A DNA stretch of 64,000 nt from an uncultured Pseudomonadota bacterium (lineage in GTDB: Bacteria; Pseudomonadota; Alphaproteobacteria; UBA9219): assembly GCA_903919315.1 (NCBI GenBank), contig CAIXHP010000032.1, forward strand, positions 96,899 to 160,898. Direction: 5' to 3'. The translations under genes were made by a program, and so were the position numbers. Below are positions 39,607 to 49,788 of the stretch, piece by piece. The notes beneath the pieces were generated by a model. That model ran no database searches and was not told where the DNA came from. It was given only the letters and a program-made list of their open reading frames with translations. How positions within the stretch are numbered: the first letter of the stretch is position 1; every line of letters begins with the position of its first letter.

Positions 39607-40170
39607 CCCCGCCATCTCCGCCTCAATCGCTCCGCAAAGATAGTGGTAGAGGCAGATATGCACCTGCTGGATCAACGCCGTGGTCTTGCTGGGCGCGTCC
39701 AGCAGCACGTCGCACAGAGGCGCGAGCTTGCCGCCACCCTCGCCCGTCAAGCCGATCACGCTCACCCCCATCGCCCGCGCTTTCTCGGCGGCCTGCACGA
39801 TGCTGGGCGAATTGCCGCTGGTGCTGATGGCGATCAAAACGCCGCCCGCGCGGCCATAAGCTTCCACCTGCCGCGCGAATACGGACGCATAGTCGTAATC
39901 ATTGGCCCACGCCGTCAGTGTCGCCGGATTGTCGGCAAGACAAATACAATTCAGTCCCTTGCGCTCCTTCACAAAGCGCCCCACCAATTCACCAGCGATG
40001 TGCATAGCGTCCGCCGCCGACCCGCCGTTGCCGCACACCAACAGCGACGCGCCCCCGCGCAGCGCCGTCACGCACAGGCGCACCGCCTCCTCCATCTTTG
40101 CATCGGGCACATGGGCGACGGCAGCGCGAATGACTTCGGCGGACTGATCGAGATAAGCGGCAAGCGACAT
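39601..40170 (-). CDS. gmhA: SIS-domain phosphoheptose isomerase
   Basis: SLLVCGNGGSAADAMHIAGELVGRFVKERKGL; AISTSGNSPSIVQAAEKA. Confidence 0.9.
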   Translation of the reverse strand: MSLAAYLDQSAEVIRAAVAHVPDAKMEEAVRLCVTALRGGASLLVCGNGGSAADAMHIAGELVGRFVKERKGLNCICLADNPATLTAWANDYDYASVFARQVEAYGRAGGVLIAISTSGNSPSIVQAAEKARAMGVSVIGLTGEGGGKLAPLCDVLLDAPSKTTALIQQVHICLYHYLCGAIEAEMAGL

Positions 40171-40190
40171 GTTTTCTCCGGCCAGAAAGT

Positions 40191-40523
40191 TCAGGAAGAC
40201 GGCGACGCCTCAGTCGCTTGGCGGATCCAGTCCAGATAATCCGGCACGCCCGCCGCGAGAGGCAAAGCCACAATGCATGGGCAGGAATAAGAGTGCAAGA
40301 CCCTCACCCGCGCCGCCAAAGCGTCAAACAACGCCGCGCGCGTCTTGGCAATCAGAACGCACTCGTCCCCCGCCTCGATTTTGCCCTGCCAACGATAAAT
40401 CGAACGCATGCCGGGCAGGATATTGACGCACGCCGCCAGCCGTTCCTCCACCACCGCCCGCCCAATCCGCTCGGCCTCGGCCAAGTCGCGCGTCGTCACA
40501 TAGACCATGAGGCACGAAGTCAT
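40191..40523 (-). CDS. cutA: Divalent-cation tolerance protein CutA
   Basis: LAACVNILPGMRSIYRWQGKIEAGDECVLIAKTR; LHSYSCPCIVALPLAAGVPDYLDWI. Confidence 0.93.
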   Translation of the reverse strand: MTSCLMVYVTTRDLAEAERIGRAVVEERLAACVNILPGMRSIYRWQGKIEAGDECVLIAKTRAALFDALAARVRVLHSYSCPCIVALPLAAGVPDYLDWIRQATEASPSS

Positions 40524-40539
40524 CGCTTACCGCCTTCCG

Positions 40540-42945
40540 TCAAAACCGTTTCAACAACCGGTCGATATAGTCGCGTTCCGCCTTAGGCCGTCCGCTCTCG
40601 CCCGCCCGGCGCTGAAGCTCGTCAAGAATCTCGCGAACGCGTTGCCGCGTGATCTGATCGGGAATTTTCACCCCCTCGCCATCCCGCAACGCCCCTGAGG
40701 AACGCCCGAAAGGATCGCGTCCCGACAGGCCATCTTGCCCGCCGGACCCCGCCTGAGCCTGCATCCGCTCCCGCATCGCCTGCACGCCCTTTTGCAGCGC
40801 GGCGACCGCCTCGCCCTGCTCGTTTTGCGCGACAGGCCAATCCCCACGTCCCAGCGCCGCCGCCGCGCCCTCCATCGCCGCCGCGCCTTCGTTGAGTTCG
40901 TCAGGTGCGCCGTTTTTCTTGCCGATCAAATCGCGCAACTTGCGCAGCAATTCGTTTTGCTTCACGGCCAGTTTTTGCGCGTCCTGCGGCGACGGAGTCC
41001 GCCCCGCCTCATGCGCTACCTTGAACGTCTGATCCAGCAATTGCTGCTGCGCCTTGGCGAGATCACGCGCCGCGTTCATTTGCCGCACCAGAGCCTTTTG
41101 CTCCGCCGAAAGACGCGGCGGCGCGGTTTGGATGTTTTCGATCAACTGCTGCAATTGCTCCAACCGGCGCCGCGCCTCGTCGCGCGATCCCGCCGCCGAC
41201 AAGCCGCGCATCTGATCAAGCATCCGGCGCAAATCGTCGGGAGTCAGAACGTTGGAAGAAGCCCCGCCCAGAGCCAAATCCTCCGATGCCGCCGGTTGCC
41301 GCGCCATCAGACCATCCAGATACCGCGCCAACGCGATTTGATACCGGTCGATCAACGCCTGTATCTGCGCCTCGCTGGCCCCTTGCGCGAGCGCCGCCGC
41401 CAGATCACGCTGAGCATCGCGGAAAGTCTTCTGCGCCTGCCCGACCGAACCGTCCTCGATTCGCGCCGCCGTTTGCCACATCACGTCCGCAACCTTGGCG
41501 ATCGTGTCGTCCTCGCGTCCCAAAACCAACCGCACCGCCGCCGTGCACAACGCCATCATGACCACCGCGTCGCCGCGATAGGAACCGGTCTGCCGCGCCA
41601 TCCCCGCCATCATGTTGGCCGTGGTCTCGCGCGAATGTTCGTCCGGTTGCTGCAACAAACGCTTGCGCGCCATACCCAACGCCCGCGCCAACGGATGCAA
41701 AAAGTCGCGTTCCGGCAGCGTGTAAAGCGCCTTCGCGCTCTGCGCCACATGTCCGGCAGCGTCGGTGGCGACCAGTTGCACCTCGACCGGCAAGCCCGCC
41801 CACGCCAAAGGAGTCAAATCCTGAAAATCTACCTGCTTGACCTGCTTGGCCTGCGGCGCGGCCAACGCCACCTCCACCGGTTCGCCGCTCAACCCCGGCA
41901 CCGACATAGTCGGCGTCACGCGAAGAGCAACCGTTTGCACGCCATAATCGTCCGAAGCTTCATACGCCAAACGCGTCGTTTTCTGCGCGGTAGGGGTCGG
42001 CGGCTCCACGAACGCGACCTGCGGCGGCGTATCGGGCACAAGCCGCACGCGCCACGAACCCAAACGGTGCCACCCGCGCCGCAGCGCGATGGCTTCGCCG
42101 CGCGTCAAGGTCGTCGTGGCGGCAAAGTCGCCGTGATCGTCGGGGCTGAGGCGAATCGTCGCGCCGTTCGCCTCCAGCGTGGGCGCGTCGCCGCGCTCCG
42201 CCCAATGCACGCTGAGAACGCTGCCCTCCGGCACCGCAATCACTTCGTCGGCAAGACGGTCGCCCGAAGGCGTGGCGATCATGATCGGCGGCAGAGCAGT
42301 ATACTCCGGCGGCGCGATCCACGCGTTCAACATCACCGGCACAGGCCGGACATCCGGACGCAACGGCGGATTGAGCGCCGCCCACAACGCGCCGCCCCAG
42401 CCGCCCCAACTTAACCCCATCCCCGTGACCAACAAAACCGCCACAGCATAACGAACGGCATAGGGATCGCGCTCGGCAAAACGAAGCCCCCAGCGCGGAA
42501 CCCGGAGATTCTTCAACTGCGCCGCGCTACGTTCGACATGCGCGCGCCACAGCAGATGTTGCGCTTCGTCCGCAAAACCCGCCAAGCGATCATCCATAAC
42601 GTCAAGCGGCCTGTGCGCCAAACGGTTCGCAGCCTCCAGCCGCCGCCGCGCCAGCGCCGAAGGCGGCGCGCGGTAATGCTCGCGCGCGAACCGCAGCGCC
42701 GCAAAAAACCAAGCCGTGAATAGCGCCAGCAACGCCATATGCGCCCAAGGATAAAGCGCCGCAAAAATCCCCAGCCACGCAAAAGCAACGAACACGCCCG
42801 CCACCATCGCGGGCAAAGCCGCCGCGCTGGCATAAGCCTCAAGTCGGACGATCAGTTCGGCGAGCGCAAGCGAAAGCCCTGCCCGCGCTTGAGCCGAAGA
42901 AGCCGTCTTGGAGCGACGGCGAATCGCAAACCTCGACTTGCTCAC
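40540..42945 (-). CDS. Large DUF4175/TIGR02302-type membrane protein
   Basis: Two N-terminal TM segments, long helical C-terminus, SGRDPFGRSSGALRDGEGVKIPDQITRQRVREILDELQRRAGESGRPKAERDYIDRLLKRF ending. Confidence 0.85.
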   Translation of the reverse strand: MSKSRFAIRRRSKTASSAQARAGLSLALAELIVRLEAYASAAALPAMVAGVFVAFAWLGIFAALYPWAHMALLALFTAWFFAALRFAREHYRAPPSALARRRLEAANRLAHRPLDVMDDRLAGFADEAQHLLWRAHVERSAAQLKNLRVPRWGLRFAERDPYAVRYAVAVLLVTGMGLSWGGWGGALWAALNPPLRPDVRPVPVMLNAWIAPPEYTALPPIMIATPSGDRLADEVIAVPEGSVLSVHWAERGDAPTLEANGATIRLSPDDHGDFAATTTLTRGEAIALRRGWHRLGSWRVRLVPDTPPQVAFVEPPTPTAQKTTRLAYEASDDYGVQTVALRVTPTMSVPGLSGEPVEVALAAPQAKQVKQVDFQDLTPLAWAGLPVEVQLVATDAAGHVAQSAKALYTLPERDFLHPLARALGMARKRLLQQPDEHSRETTANMMAGMARQTGSYRGDAVVMMALCTAAVRLVLGREDDTIAKVADVMWQTAARIEDGSVGQAQKTFRDAQRDLAAALAQGASEAQIQALIDRYQIALARYLDGLMARQPAASEDLALGGASSNVLTPDDLRRMLDQMRGLSAAGSRDEARRRLEQLQQLIENIQTAPPRLSAEQKALVRQMNAARDLAKAQQQLLDQTFKVAHEAGRTPSPQDAQKLAVKQNELLRKLRDLIGKKNGAPDELNEGAAAMEGAAAALGRGDWPVAQNEQGEAVAALQKGVQAMRERMQAQAGSGGQDGLSGRDPFGRSSGALRDGEGVKIPDQITRQRVREILDELQRRAGESGRPKAERDYIDRLLKRF

Positions 42946-43003
42946 CTACTCCTCCGATAGCCGTCGCGAACGCCAACAGGCCCGATGCGCTCAAACCGCC
43001 GGA

Positions 43004-44284
43004 TCAAACCGCGCGATCGGAGGCCAGCCATTCCGGCATAGATTCCCACGCCATCTGCTCCGCCACGGAAAGGCGTCGCCGCACCACCGCATGGCGGGCG
43101 CCGTCGACGAGAACTTCGGGAATCAGGGGACGGCCATTGTAGACCGACGACATCGCCGCGCCATACGCGCCGCCCTGCAAGATGGCAACCAAGTCCCCCG
43201 CCTGCATCTTGGGCAACGAATAATTTTTGCCGAACATATCGCCCGTCTCGCACACCGGCCCGACGACATCGACCGTCTCGGTCTCCGCATCGCCGGACGA
43301 ACGCACGGCGACGATCCCGTGCCGCGCTTCGTACATCGCGGGCCGTATGAGGTCGTTCATGCCCGCGTCCAGAACCAGAAATTTCTTGGTCACGCCTTGC
43401 TTGACGTAAACCACGCGGCTGACCAAAACGCCCGCGTCGCCGACCAGACGGCGGCCCGGCTCGAAAATGACCGCGCAACCGAGCGGCGCGATTTCGTCAT
43501 GCACCACGGCGGCATAATCGGCGAAAGGCGCGAGCTTTTGGCCGTCATAGGGAATACCGACACCGCCGCCGAGGTCGAGCCGCTCGATCTTCACGCCCCG
43601 CGCGCGGCAGGATTTCACAAGATCGGCCAGCTTGCGATAAGCCAGACGGAACGGCTCGTAATCCATGACGTGCGTGCCGACATGAACGGAAAAGCCTTTA
43701 AAATCCAGCCCCGGCAAGGTGGTCGCCAGCCGGATCGCCTCGTCAAGCTGCGCCATTTCAATGCCGAACTTGGTTTCCTTGTGGCCGGTGGCCAAATGCT
43801 TATGGGTCTTCGCGTCCACGTCCGGATTGACGCGCAACATAACTGGAGTCGTGACGCCCAACTCAACGGCCACGCTGCTGATGACGGGCAACTCCGACAA
43901 AGACTCGGCGTTGATCTGACGAATCCGCGCCTTGATGGCCGCCATGATTTCGTCGCGCCGTTTCCCCGCGCCGGAATACACGATCTTTTCAGGCTTCACG
44001 CCCGCTTGCATGGCGCGCTCCAATTCGCCCGCCGCCGTGATGTCCGCTCCCGCGCCGCAAGCGGCCAGCGTGCGGATCACGGCAAGGTTCGCGTTGGATT
44101 TGACCGCAAAGCAAATCGTGGCATCCATGTCGGCAAACGGCGCGGCAAAGTCGCGATAGTTGCGCTGCAACTGCTGCGTCGAATAGCAATAGAACGGCGT
44201 TCCCACCTCGTCGGCGATTTCGGCCAGAGGCAGAGTCTCGGCGCAAAGGGTGCCGTTGCGGTAAGAAAAAGCGGAAGAAGTCAT
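43004..44284 (-). CDS. lysA: Diaminopimelate decarboxylase
   Basis: TPFYCYSTQQLQRNY, CFAVKSNANLAVIRTLAACGAGADITAAGEL, VGPVCETGDMFGKNYSLP. Start MTSSAFSYRNGTL at 44284. Confidence 0.95.
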   Translation of the reverse strand: MTSSAFSYRNGTLCAETLPLAEIADEVGTPFYCYSTQQLQRNYRDFAAPFADMDATICFAVKSNANLAVIRTLAACGAGADITAAGELERAMQAGVKPEKIVYSGAGKRRDEIMAAIKARIRQINAESLSELPVISSVAVELGVTTPVMLRVNPDVDAKTHKHLATGHKETKFGIEMAQLDEAIRLATTLPGLDFKGFSVHVGTHVMDYEPFRLAYRKLADLVKSCRARGVKIERLDLGGGVGIPYDGQKLAPFADYAAVVHDEIAPLGCAVIFEPGRRLVGDAGVLVSRVVYVKQGVTKKFLVLDAGMNDLIRPAMYEARHGIVAVRSSGDAETETVDVVGPVCETGDMFGKNYSLPKMQAGDLVAILQGGAYGAAMSSVYNGRPLIPEVLVDGARHAVVRRRLSVAEQMAWESMPEWLASDRAV

Positions 44285-44481
44285 GGTTGAGGATCCATCG
44301 TAGGGTCTGGGTAAATGCGTGGAAACGCGTCCTTGCCGACACCCGGCGGCGGATCGACCCGCCCCGGTTTCTTGCCGCACCCCGACAGAGCGCAGCCGAC
44401 AGCCAACACCAAAACAATCACGATCAACCGTGATGCGGCATTGACGACACGAAGGCGAATAAAGTCTAACATGGCATCCAT
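44281..44481 (-). CDS. Small LptM-like lipoprotein
   Basis: LIVIVLVLAVGCALSGCGKKPGRVDPPPG: lipobox LSGC followed by KKG/P-rich tail; upstream of lysA as in many proteobacteria. Confidence 0.7.
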   Translation of the reverse strand: MDAMLDFIRLRVVNAASRLIVIVLVLAVGCALSGCGKKPGRVDPPPGVGKDAFPRIYPDPTMDPQP

Positions 44482-44508
44482 CGTTAAAATCCGGCCTGAC
44501 ACCTTAGA

Positions 44509-45081
44509 ATGTATAACCGTCTGTTCGCAACCATCCTTTTGCTGTTTGCCCTGAGCCTCGGCCCGGCGCGGGCCGCCGACGCGCCCCAACCCTTTGGCGG
44601 ACGCTGGCAAGCCGCGCCGCCGTCCCGCGAAGCGCCCGCCCTTGTTTTTAAGGACGGCAACGGCCAAGACATCGCGCTACGCGATTTCAGAGGCCGCGTG
44701 GTTCTGCTCAACGTCTGGGCGACATGGTGCGCCCCCTGCGTCGCGGAAATGCCGTCGCTGGATCGGCTCGCGGCCCAAATGGAATCGCCGCGCTTCGCCG
44801 TTGTGGCCCTAAACACGGACAGGCGCGGCGATGTCGTCGCACCGAGATTTTACAAGACCCACGCGCTCTCCCACCTTAAAACCTATGTGGACTTCGCCGG
44901 AACGGCCATGACGCGGCTCGACCTGCGCAGCCTCCCGTCAACGATCCTGATCGGCGCGGACGGCAAGGAAATAGGCCGACTGGAGGCAAGCGCGGACTGG
45001 ACTCTCCCGGAAAATCAGGCCTTCCTCGAACAGCTCGCCGCGCCAAACCAAACGAAAGACGCGCGGAGCCGCAAGCCTTAA
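44509..45081 (+). CDS. TlpA-like thioredoxin-fold protein
   Basis: VVLLNVWATWCAPCVAEMPSLDRLAAQM (WCxPC). Confidence 0.92.
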   Translation: MYNRLFATILLLFALSLGPARAADAPQPFGGRWQAAPPSREAPALVFKDGNGQDIALRDFRGRVVLLNVWATWCAPCVAEMPSLDRLAAQMESPRFAVVALNTDRRGDVVAPRFYKTHALSHLKTYVDFAGTAMTRLDLRSLPSTILIGADGKEIGRLEASADWTLPENQAFLEQLAAPNQTKDARSRKP

Positions 45082-45812
45082 GCCGACGCGTTAAACACGG
45101 CCGTGATGTCGGTGTCCTTGAGCAAAACGCTGCCGACCGACAGCGAAGACGTGCCATCGGACTCCGTCTGCACGCTCGTGACCCGCCCGATCAAACGAAT
45201 ATCGCTGACATCCAGCGTTTTCCCGTTGGCATCGGTCGCCGTCAGCTTAAGGGAATAAGTGCCGTCGGCCACCGCATTGCCGCTGTTGTCCTTGCCGTCC
45301 CAGCTAAAGCGGCTCAATCCCGCCTTGGTCAGGCCGTTCATGGTCGCCACAGTATTGCCGTCGCTGTCCTTAACCTCGATGACCACGGATTTAGCGGTCG
45401 AAGGCAGCGTATAGGCGAACTGCGACGTGCCATTCTGCACAACCAGCTTGCCCTTGGCGGGAGCCTCGACATACTGGCCCATATAGCCCAGCAGGGGCGT
45501 GATGCCGTTGGGATTCGCGGCGCTGATGAGCGTATCCAGTTTATTGTTGGTGCTGATCTGCTGTTCAATGCCGGAGAACTGCACCAACTCCCGCGTGAAT
45601 TCGTTAGGATCGGTGGCCGCCGTCGGATCCTGATTCTGCAACTGCGTCGTCAAAATTTTGAGAAACGTGTTGAAATCGCCGGTCACGCCGGAGATGGAAT
45701 TCGATGCCGACGACGTTTTCGAATTGCTCGCCGCCGCAGCCTTTTGCTGCGAGCTGATATAGTTCTGCAACAAGGCGGAGGAATCGGTGGCACCGGCGAC
45801 GGCTGTGGTCAT
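45078..45812 (-). CDS. flgD: Flagellar hook assembly protein FlgD
   Basis: FNTFLKILTTQLQNQDPTAATDPNEFTRELVQFSGIEQQI. Confidence 0.95.
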   Translation of the reverse strand: MTTAVAGATDSSALLQNYISSQQKAAAASNSKTSSASNSISGVTGDFNTFLKILTTQLQNQDPTAATDPNEFTRELVQFSGIEQQISTNNKLDTLISAANPNGITPLLGYMGQYVEAPAKGKLVVQNGTSQFAYTLPSTAKSVVIEVKDSDGNTVATMNGLTKAGLSRFSWDGKDNSGNAVADGTYSLKLTATDANGKTLDVSDIRLIGRVTSVQTESDGTSSLSVGSVLLKDTDITAVFNASA

Positions 45813-45876
45813 GGTATACTCCTATCTTGGAAACCCGCCCCTCTTCGAAAGCGGCGGGGAAAGTGAAAGCTCAGTC

Positions 45877-47556
45877 CTACACGCGCAAATTGACGCGGCC
45901 GGGAGTCAGATAATAGGTCTCAAGGACAGCACTGGCGGTTCCAACTTCATCCGCCGCGCCGGAGTCGAACCCATCCGCTGCCGCGCGAGACGCGGGCTGA
46001 TCGTTCGCCCCCTGTCCCTGATTTTGGCCAAAGGCCGCTTGGCCATCGTCGCGCAAGCTAAACTGGAGGCTGCTTGAGTCAGCGCGCAGACCTGCGTCCT
46101 GCAGCGCGCGCTGTAAGGCCCCGGAGTCCTTCTGGAGCAAATCGAGTGTCGCGGGATTGTCGGCGATAACGGTGCCCTGCACCGTGTTGTCGTCCGCGAA
46201 CTGCAACTTGATTTCGATGCGGCCCAACTCGCCGGGGCGCAATTGCAACGTCATCGCGTCGTTGCCGTCCTTGACCTGCTTGTGCAGCATCAACGCGACC
46301 TGTTCGACCGGACTGGGCAACCCGGCAGCCCCGCCGTTGGCCGCGCGTGTCGCGGAAAGCTGGCTGGCGAAATCATAGGAACCGACAGGCCGCACGCCCT
46401 CCGCCGTCACCGGATTGGCCGCCGCCGGAGCCGCCCCCGCCGCCACGGGCGCAACGCCGTCACGCGCCGCGCCGCTTTCCGGCAAAGCCGCCGTCTTGAG
46501 CGCCGCCTGAACGGCCGCGTTGGGCACATTTACCGGCGGCGTGTCTGTGTTGGTTTCTGTGGCGAACAGGGACAAGAAATCGAACGCCTTGTCCTGCGCC
46601 GCGTTCTTGGCCGGAGCCGCTTCGCCGCGCCCCGCATCCTTTGATCCGGAAAGGCCAGTATCCGCCGCCCCATTGTTGTCGTTCGAAGCGCTCATGCCCG
46701 TCGTCAGAGCCTGCGCGGACGACGCATCGGTCGAAGCCGCAGCAGCCATCAACGCGGAGGCAACCTTGTCCTTGCCCTTATCCGGCGATGCCGCGCCGGG
46801 ATTCGCGCCCACCACATCGGCGATCTGCGCCGCCGTGGCCGCGACCTCATCCTTCGCGTCCTGAGCCTCGCCCGCGTCAGCCTCGCGGATAATCTTATTC
46901 AACAGCGCCAGCACGGCCTGTTCGATCTTAGCGATATCGGCGCGAAGCGCCTGATCGTCCGTCACGACCGAAGCCTGCGTCGCCGTAACGCTGTCCGGCG
47001 CTTTCACATCCACGGTGGCCGCCGTCGCCAGCACCGCGTCCTTGTCGTCCGCCGTTTTGACTTCGTCCTTCTCCTCTGTCGGAGCCTGAGCCGTCACGGT
47101 CGTATCGTCGACAGACCGATCATCGCTCGGTGCCGCCGTCTTTTCGCTCTTGTCGGCGCTGGCAGCGGCATCGGCCACGCATGCGGTGGCATCATCCGAA
47201 GCCGGAGCGGCATCATCTTTCTTCGCGTCCTTTCGCGCCGCGCGGGCGCGTTCATGGTGCGCCTGAAGCGCTTCGGCATCATGCCGCATTTGTTGCAACA
47301 TATCGCGCAAAGCGGCACGGTCGGCGGCGATGTCGCTCGCGCGCGACCCGGTGGCCAACGAAGCGTCGGCATCGCTGCCCTGTGCCACATCCTGACGCGC
47401 CGTCGGCTGCGACGAGGCGGAGGCTGTTTGCGACAAAAGATCGGCAAAGACCTTGCTCTGCACGCCCTCCAGCCCGAACCCGCTGCGCAACGCGGCAAGA
47501 AAGGACGATGTCGCGCCGCCGCTGCTTTGAACGTCTGTTCCGGTGACTTGAGCCAT
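45877..47556 (-). CDS. fliK: Flagellar hook-length control protein FliK
   Basis: C-terminal VALMLHKQVKDGNDAMTLQLRPGELGRIEIKLQFADDNTVQGTVIADNPATLDLLQKDSGALQRALQDAGL. Confidence 0.9.
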   Translation of the reverse strand: MAQVTGTDVQSSGGATSSFLAALRSGFGLEGVQSKVFADLLSQTASASSQPTARQDVAQGSDADASLATGSRASDIAADRAALRDMLQQMRHDAEALQAHHERARAARKDAKKDDAAPASDDATACVADAAASADKSEKTAAPSDDRSVDDTTVTAQAPTEEKDEVKTADDKDAVLATAATVDVKAPDSVTATQASVVTDDQALRADIAKIEQAVLALLNKIIREADAGEAQDAKDEVAATAAQIADVVGANPGAASPDKGKDKVASALMAAAASTDASSAQALTTGMSASNDNNGAADTGLSGSKDAGRGEAAPAKNAAQDKAFDFLSLFATETNTDTPPVNVPNAAVQAALKTAALPESGAARDGVAPVAAGAAPAAANPVTAEGVRPVGSYDFASQLSATRAANGGAAGLPSPVEQVALMLHKQVKDGNDAMTLQLRPGELGRIEIKLQFADDNTVQGTVIADNPATLDLLQKDSGALQRALQDAGLRADSSSLQFSLRDDGQAAFGQNQGQGANDQPASRAAADGFDSGAADEVGTASAVLETYYLTPGRVNLRV

Positions 47557-47586
47557 GATAATTCCTCTCTTCGAGCCTTGCGGACG

Positions 47587-48063
47587 TTAGGCGGTGCGAT
47601 TGACGGCGACGGGACGGCACGTCGGGCTGTACACGCCCAGCGCAAGATGCGCCGTGCGCGGATTGGCATAACCGTGTTGCGGCAGGACTTCCTTGCGCAC
47701 GATGCCGACGATGTTCTGGATCAAGGATTCCGTGGCAAGCGCCGCCGCCTTGAGCGATTGCGCGCTGCGCTCGGTCGCCTCGGCCAAAGTCTGGCCAGCG
47801 GACTTCAGCGAGGCGCGGCGCTCCGGAGTCTGGCTCTTGAGAATATCAGGCTGCGCGGCGAGGGTCTTCATGTTGGCGTGATACTGATCGATCAGCTTAT
47901 TCTTGCGCCGCGCAAGCTCCTGCACCGCCACGATGTCTTGTTTTTGCACCAACCGACACTCGTCCACCATGACCGCCGTCAGATCAGCCATCAAAGCCAA
48001 AGTGGCAGCCACCAAAGCCTCGTCCTTCGCCACGGCCGTCTTCGCTCCCACATTCGTCGCCAT
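47587..48063 (-). CDS. FlgN-like flagellar protein
   Basis: Start MATNVGAKTAVAKDEALVAA at 48063; helical, DIVAVQELARRKNKLIDQYHANM; between flgJ-like and fliK. Confidence 0.6.
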   Translation of the reverse strand: MATNVGAKTAVAKDEALVAATLALMADLTAVMVDECRLVQKQDIVAVQELARRKNKLIDQYHANMKTLAAQPDILKSQTPERRASLKSAGQTLAEATERSAQSLKAAALATESLIQNIVGIVRKEVLPQHGYANPRTAHLALGVYSPTCRPVAVNRTA

Positions 48064-48065
48064 CT

Positions 48066-48419
48066 TCAACCTCCCACCTGTGAAGCGGGCGCGGTCTGCG
48101 CCTCGCCCTGCAACCGGATCATCTCGGCTTTGATCGAGTCGGCCAGACCAAAGCCCCCGCCCGTCGCCATCGCCTTGCCGTACTCCTGCACCAGCAGGCT
48201 GCGCATCACTTGCTCGCCGTGGCCGCCGCCGAACTGGCCGTCCACATTCACGCCTTCCCACATCGGCTGGAGCATCTGGCTCATGAACATGGCCTCGAAA
48301 TCCTTGGCCGCCGCCGTCACCTGAGCGTCGGTCTTTTCCGAAGACGCGCGGCGCGAAGCCCCCGCCGCCATCGCGTTGGCGACGGCCATATCGCCCAGAG
48401 ATTGAATGGCGCTATCCAT
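48066..48419 (-). CDS. flgJ: Rod-binding protein, FlgJ N-terminal type
   Basis: AKDFEAMFMSQMLQPMWEGVNVDGQFGGGHGEQVMRSLLVQEYGKAMA. Confidence 0.9.
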   Translation of the reverse strand: MDSAIQSLGDMAVANAMAAGASRRASSEKTDAQVTAAAKDFEAMFMSQMLQPMWEGVNVDGQFGGGHGEQVMRSLLVQEYGKAMATGGGFGLADSIKAEMIRLQGEAQTAPASQVGG

Positions 48420-49615
48420 CAGATCACCTCCAGATCGGCCTGAAGCGCTCCGGCGGCCTTGATGGATTGCAGGATCGTGATCATGTCGCGAGGCCCGATG
48501 CCCAGCGCGTTTAGGCTCTGCACCACGTCCTGCAGACTGACGCCGGTCTTGAGCATCGCCATCTTGTTGCCTTCGTCTTCGTTGACGTTGATTTCGGTGC
48601 GCGGCACCACCGTCGTCGTCCCGCCCGGCGACAGAGGCGCGGGCTGCGACACTTGCGGCGTTTCGTTGATGCGGATGGTCAAGCTGCCCTGCGCGATCGC
48701 TACCGTGTTGATCCGGACATTCTCGCCCATCACGATCACGCCCGATTGTTCGTCCACGACGACACGCGCGACCTGATCCGGCACGACCTCAAGCTGTTCG
48801 ATCTCGGTCATCAACCCCACGATATCGTTGTGGCGTTCGTCGGGCACCAGCAACCGCACCGTGGCGGAATCGACGGCCTCGGCGGCCTGCACTTTCAGGT
48901 GCTTGTTGATGGCATCGGCGATCCGGCGCGATGTGGTGAAATCGGGATTACGCAGTCCGAGCCGCAGCGATCCCAGATCCGTCAGGCGGAAATTGATCTC
49001 GCGCTCCACGATGGCCCCGTTGGCGATGCGCCCCGCCGTCGGCACGCCCTTGGTCACCGACGAGCCCTGCCCCTGAGCGCTAAACCCGCCCACGGCCACG
49101 GAACCCTGCGACACGGCGTAAACTTCACCATCCGCGCCGAGAAGCGGCGTCACCAGAAGCGTCCCGCCCATAAGGCTCTTAGCGTCGCCCAGCGTAGACA
49201 CCGTCACATCCACATGCGACCCCTGCGCCGAAAAAGGCGGCAGCGTCGCGGTCACCATCACGGCGGCGACGTTTTTGGTCTTCATGCTCGCGCCGCGCGT
49301 GTTGATGCCGAGGCGCTCCAGCATGCCGACCAAGCTGGTTTCGGTGAAAGGCGAGTTGGTGAGGCTGTCGCCGGAGCCGTTCAGGCCGACGACAAGCCCA
49401 TAGCCGATCAGCATATTGTCGCGCACACCCTCAAAGTCGATGACATCTTTGAGGCGCGACGAAGCTTCGGCGCTATGCGAAGGGTTGAGGATCAGAAGCG
49501 CGACGCCCATGGCCGCAAACAGGGGGAGCTGGCGCACGCGGCTCCACTTTGCCGCCAGCTTGGGGGGTAGAGAGAAGAGACTTATTAGTAGATGAGCAGA
49601 CATAGCGACTCCCAA
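48419..49615 (-). CDS. flgI: Flagellar P-ring protein FlgI
   Basis: RLKDVIDFEGVRDNMLIGYGLVVGLNGSGDSLTNSPFTETSLVGMLERLGIN. Confidence 0.96.
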   Translation of the reverse strand: MGVAMSAHLLISLFSLPPKLAAKWSRVRQLPLFAAMGVALLILNPSHSAEASSRLKDVIDFEGVRDNMLIGYGLVVGLNGSGDSLTNSPFTETSLVGMLERLGINTRGASMKTKNVAAVMVTATLPPFSAQGSHVDVTVSTLGDAKSLMGGTLLVTPLLGADGEVYAVSQGSVAVGGFSAQGQGSSVTKGVPTAGRIANGAIVEREINFRLTDLGSLRLGLRNPDFTTSRRIADAINKHLKVQAAEAVDSATVRLLVPDERHNDIVGLMTEIEQLEVVPDQVARVVVDEQSGVIVMGENVRINTVAIAQGSLTIRINETPQVSQPAPLSPGGTTTVVPRTEINVNEDEGNKMAMLKTGVSLQDVVQSLNALGIGPRDMITILQSIKAAGALQADLEVI

Positions 49616-49788
49616 TCCTCTGCCATCCCTCTTGCAACCCCCGTGCCAGATCGCGCCACCAACCTAATCCTTTGACTCTGTTGACTTTATCGCCCGTTGA
49701 GCGCCGGACAGCGCCGAATGGGCTGGGCAAGCCCTGCCCCCGCCCTCCGATCCCACACCCGAATCGGAGGCAGAATTTGCCGAGCCGC

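Noticed and set aside
40735-44290. Long plus-strand ORFs 40735..42414 and 42908..44290
   Set aside because: Antisense shadows of the DUF4175-like gene and lysA with no protein-like motifs.
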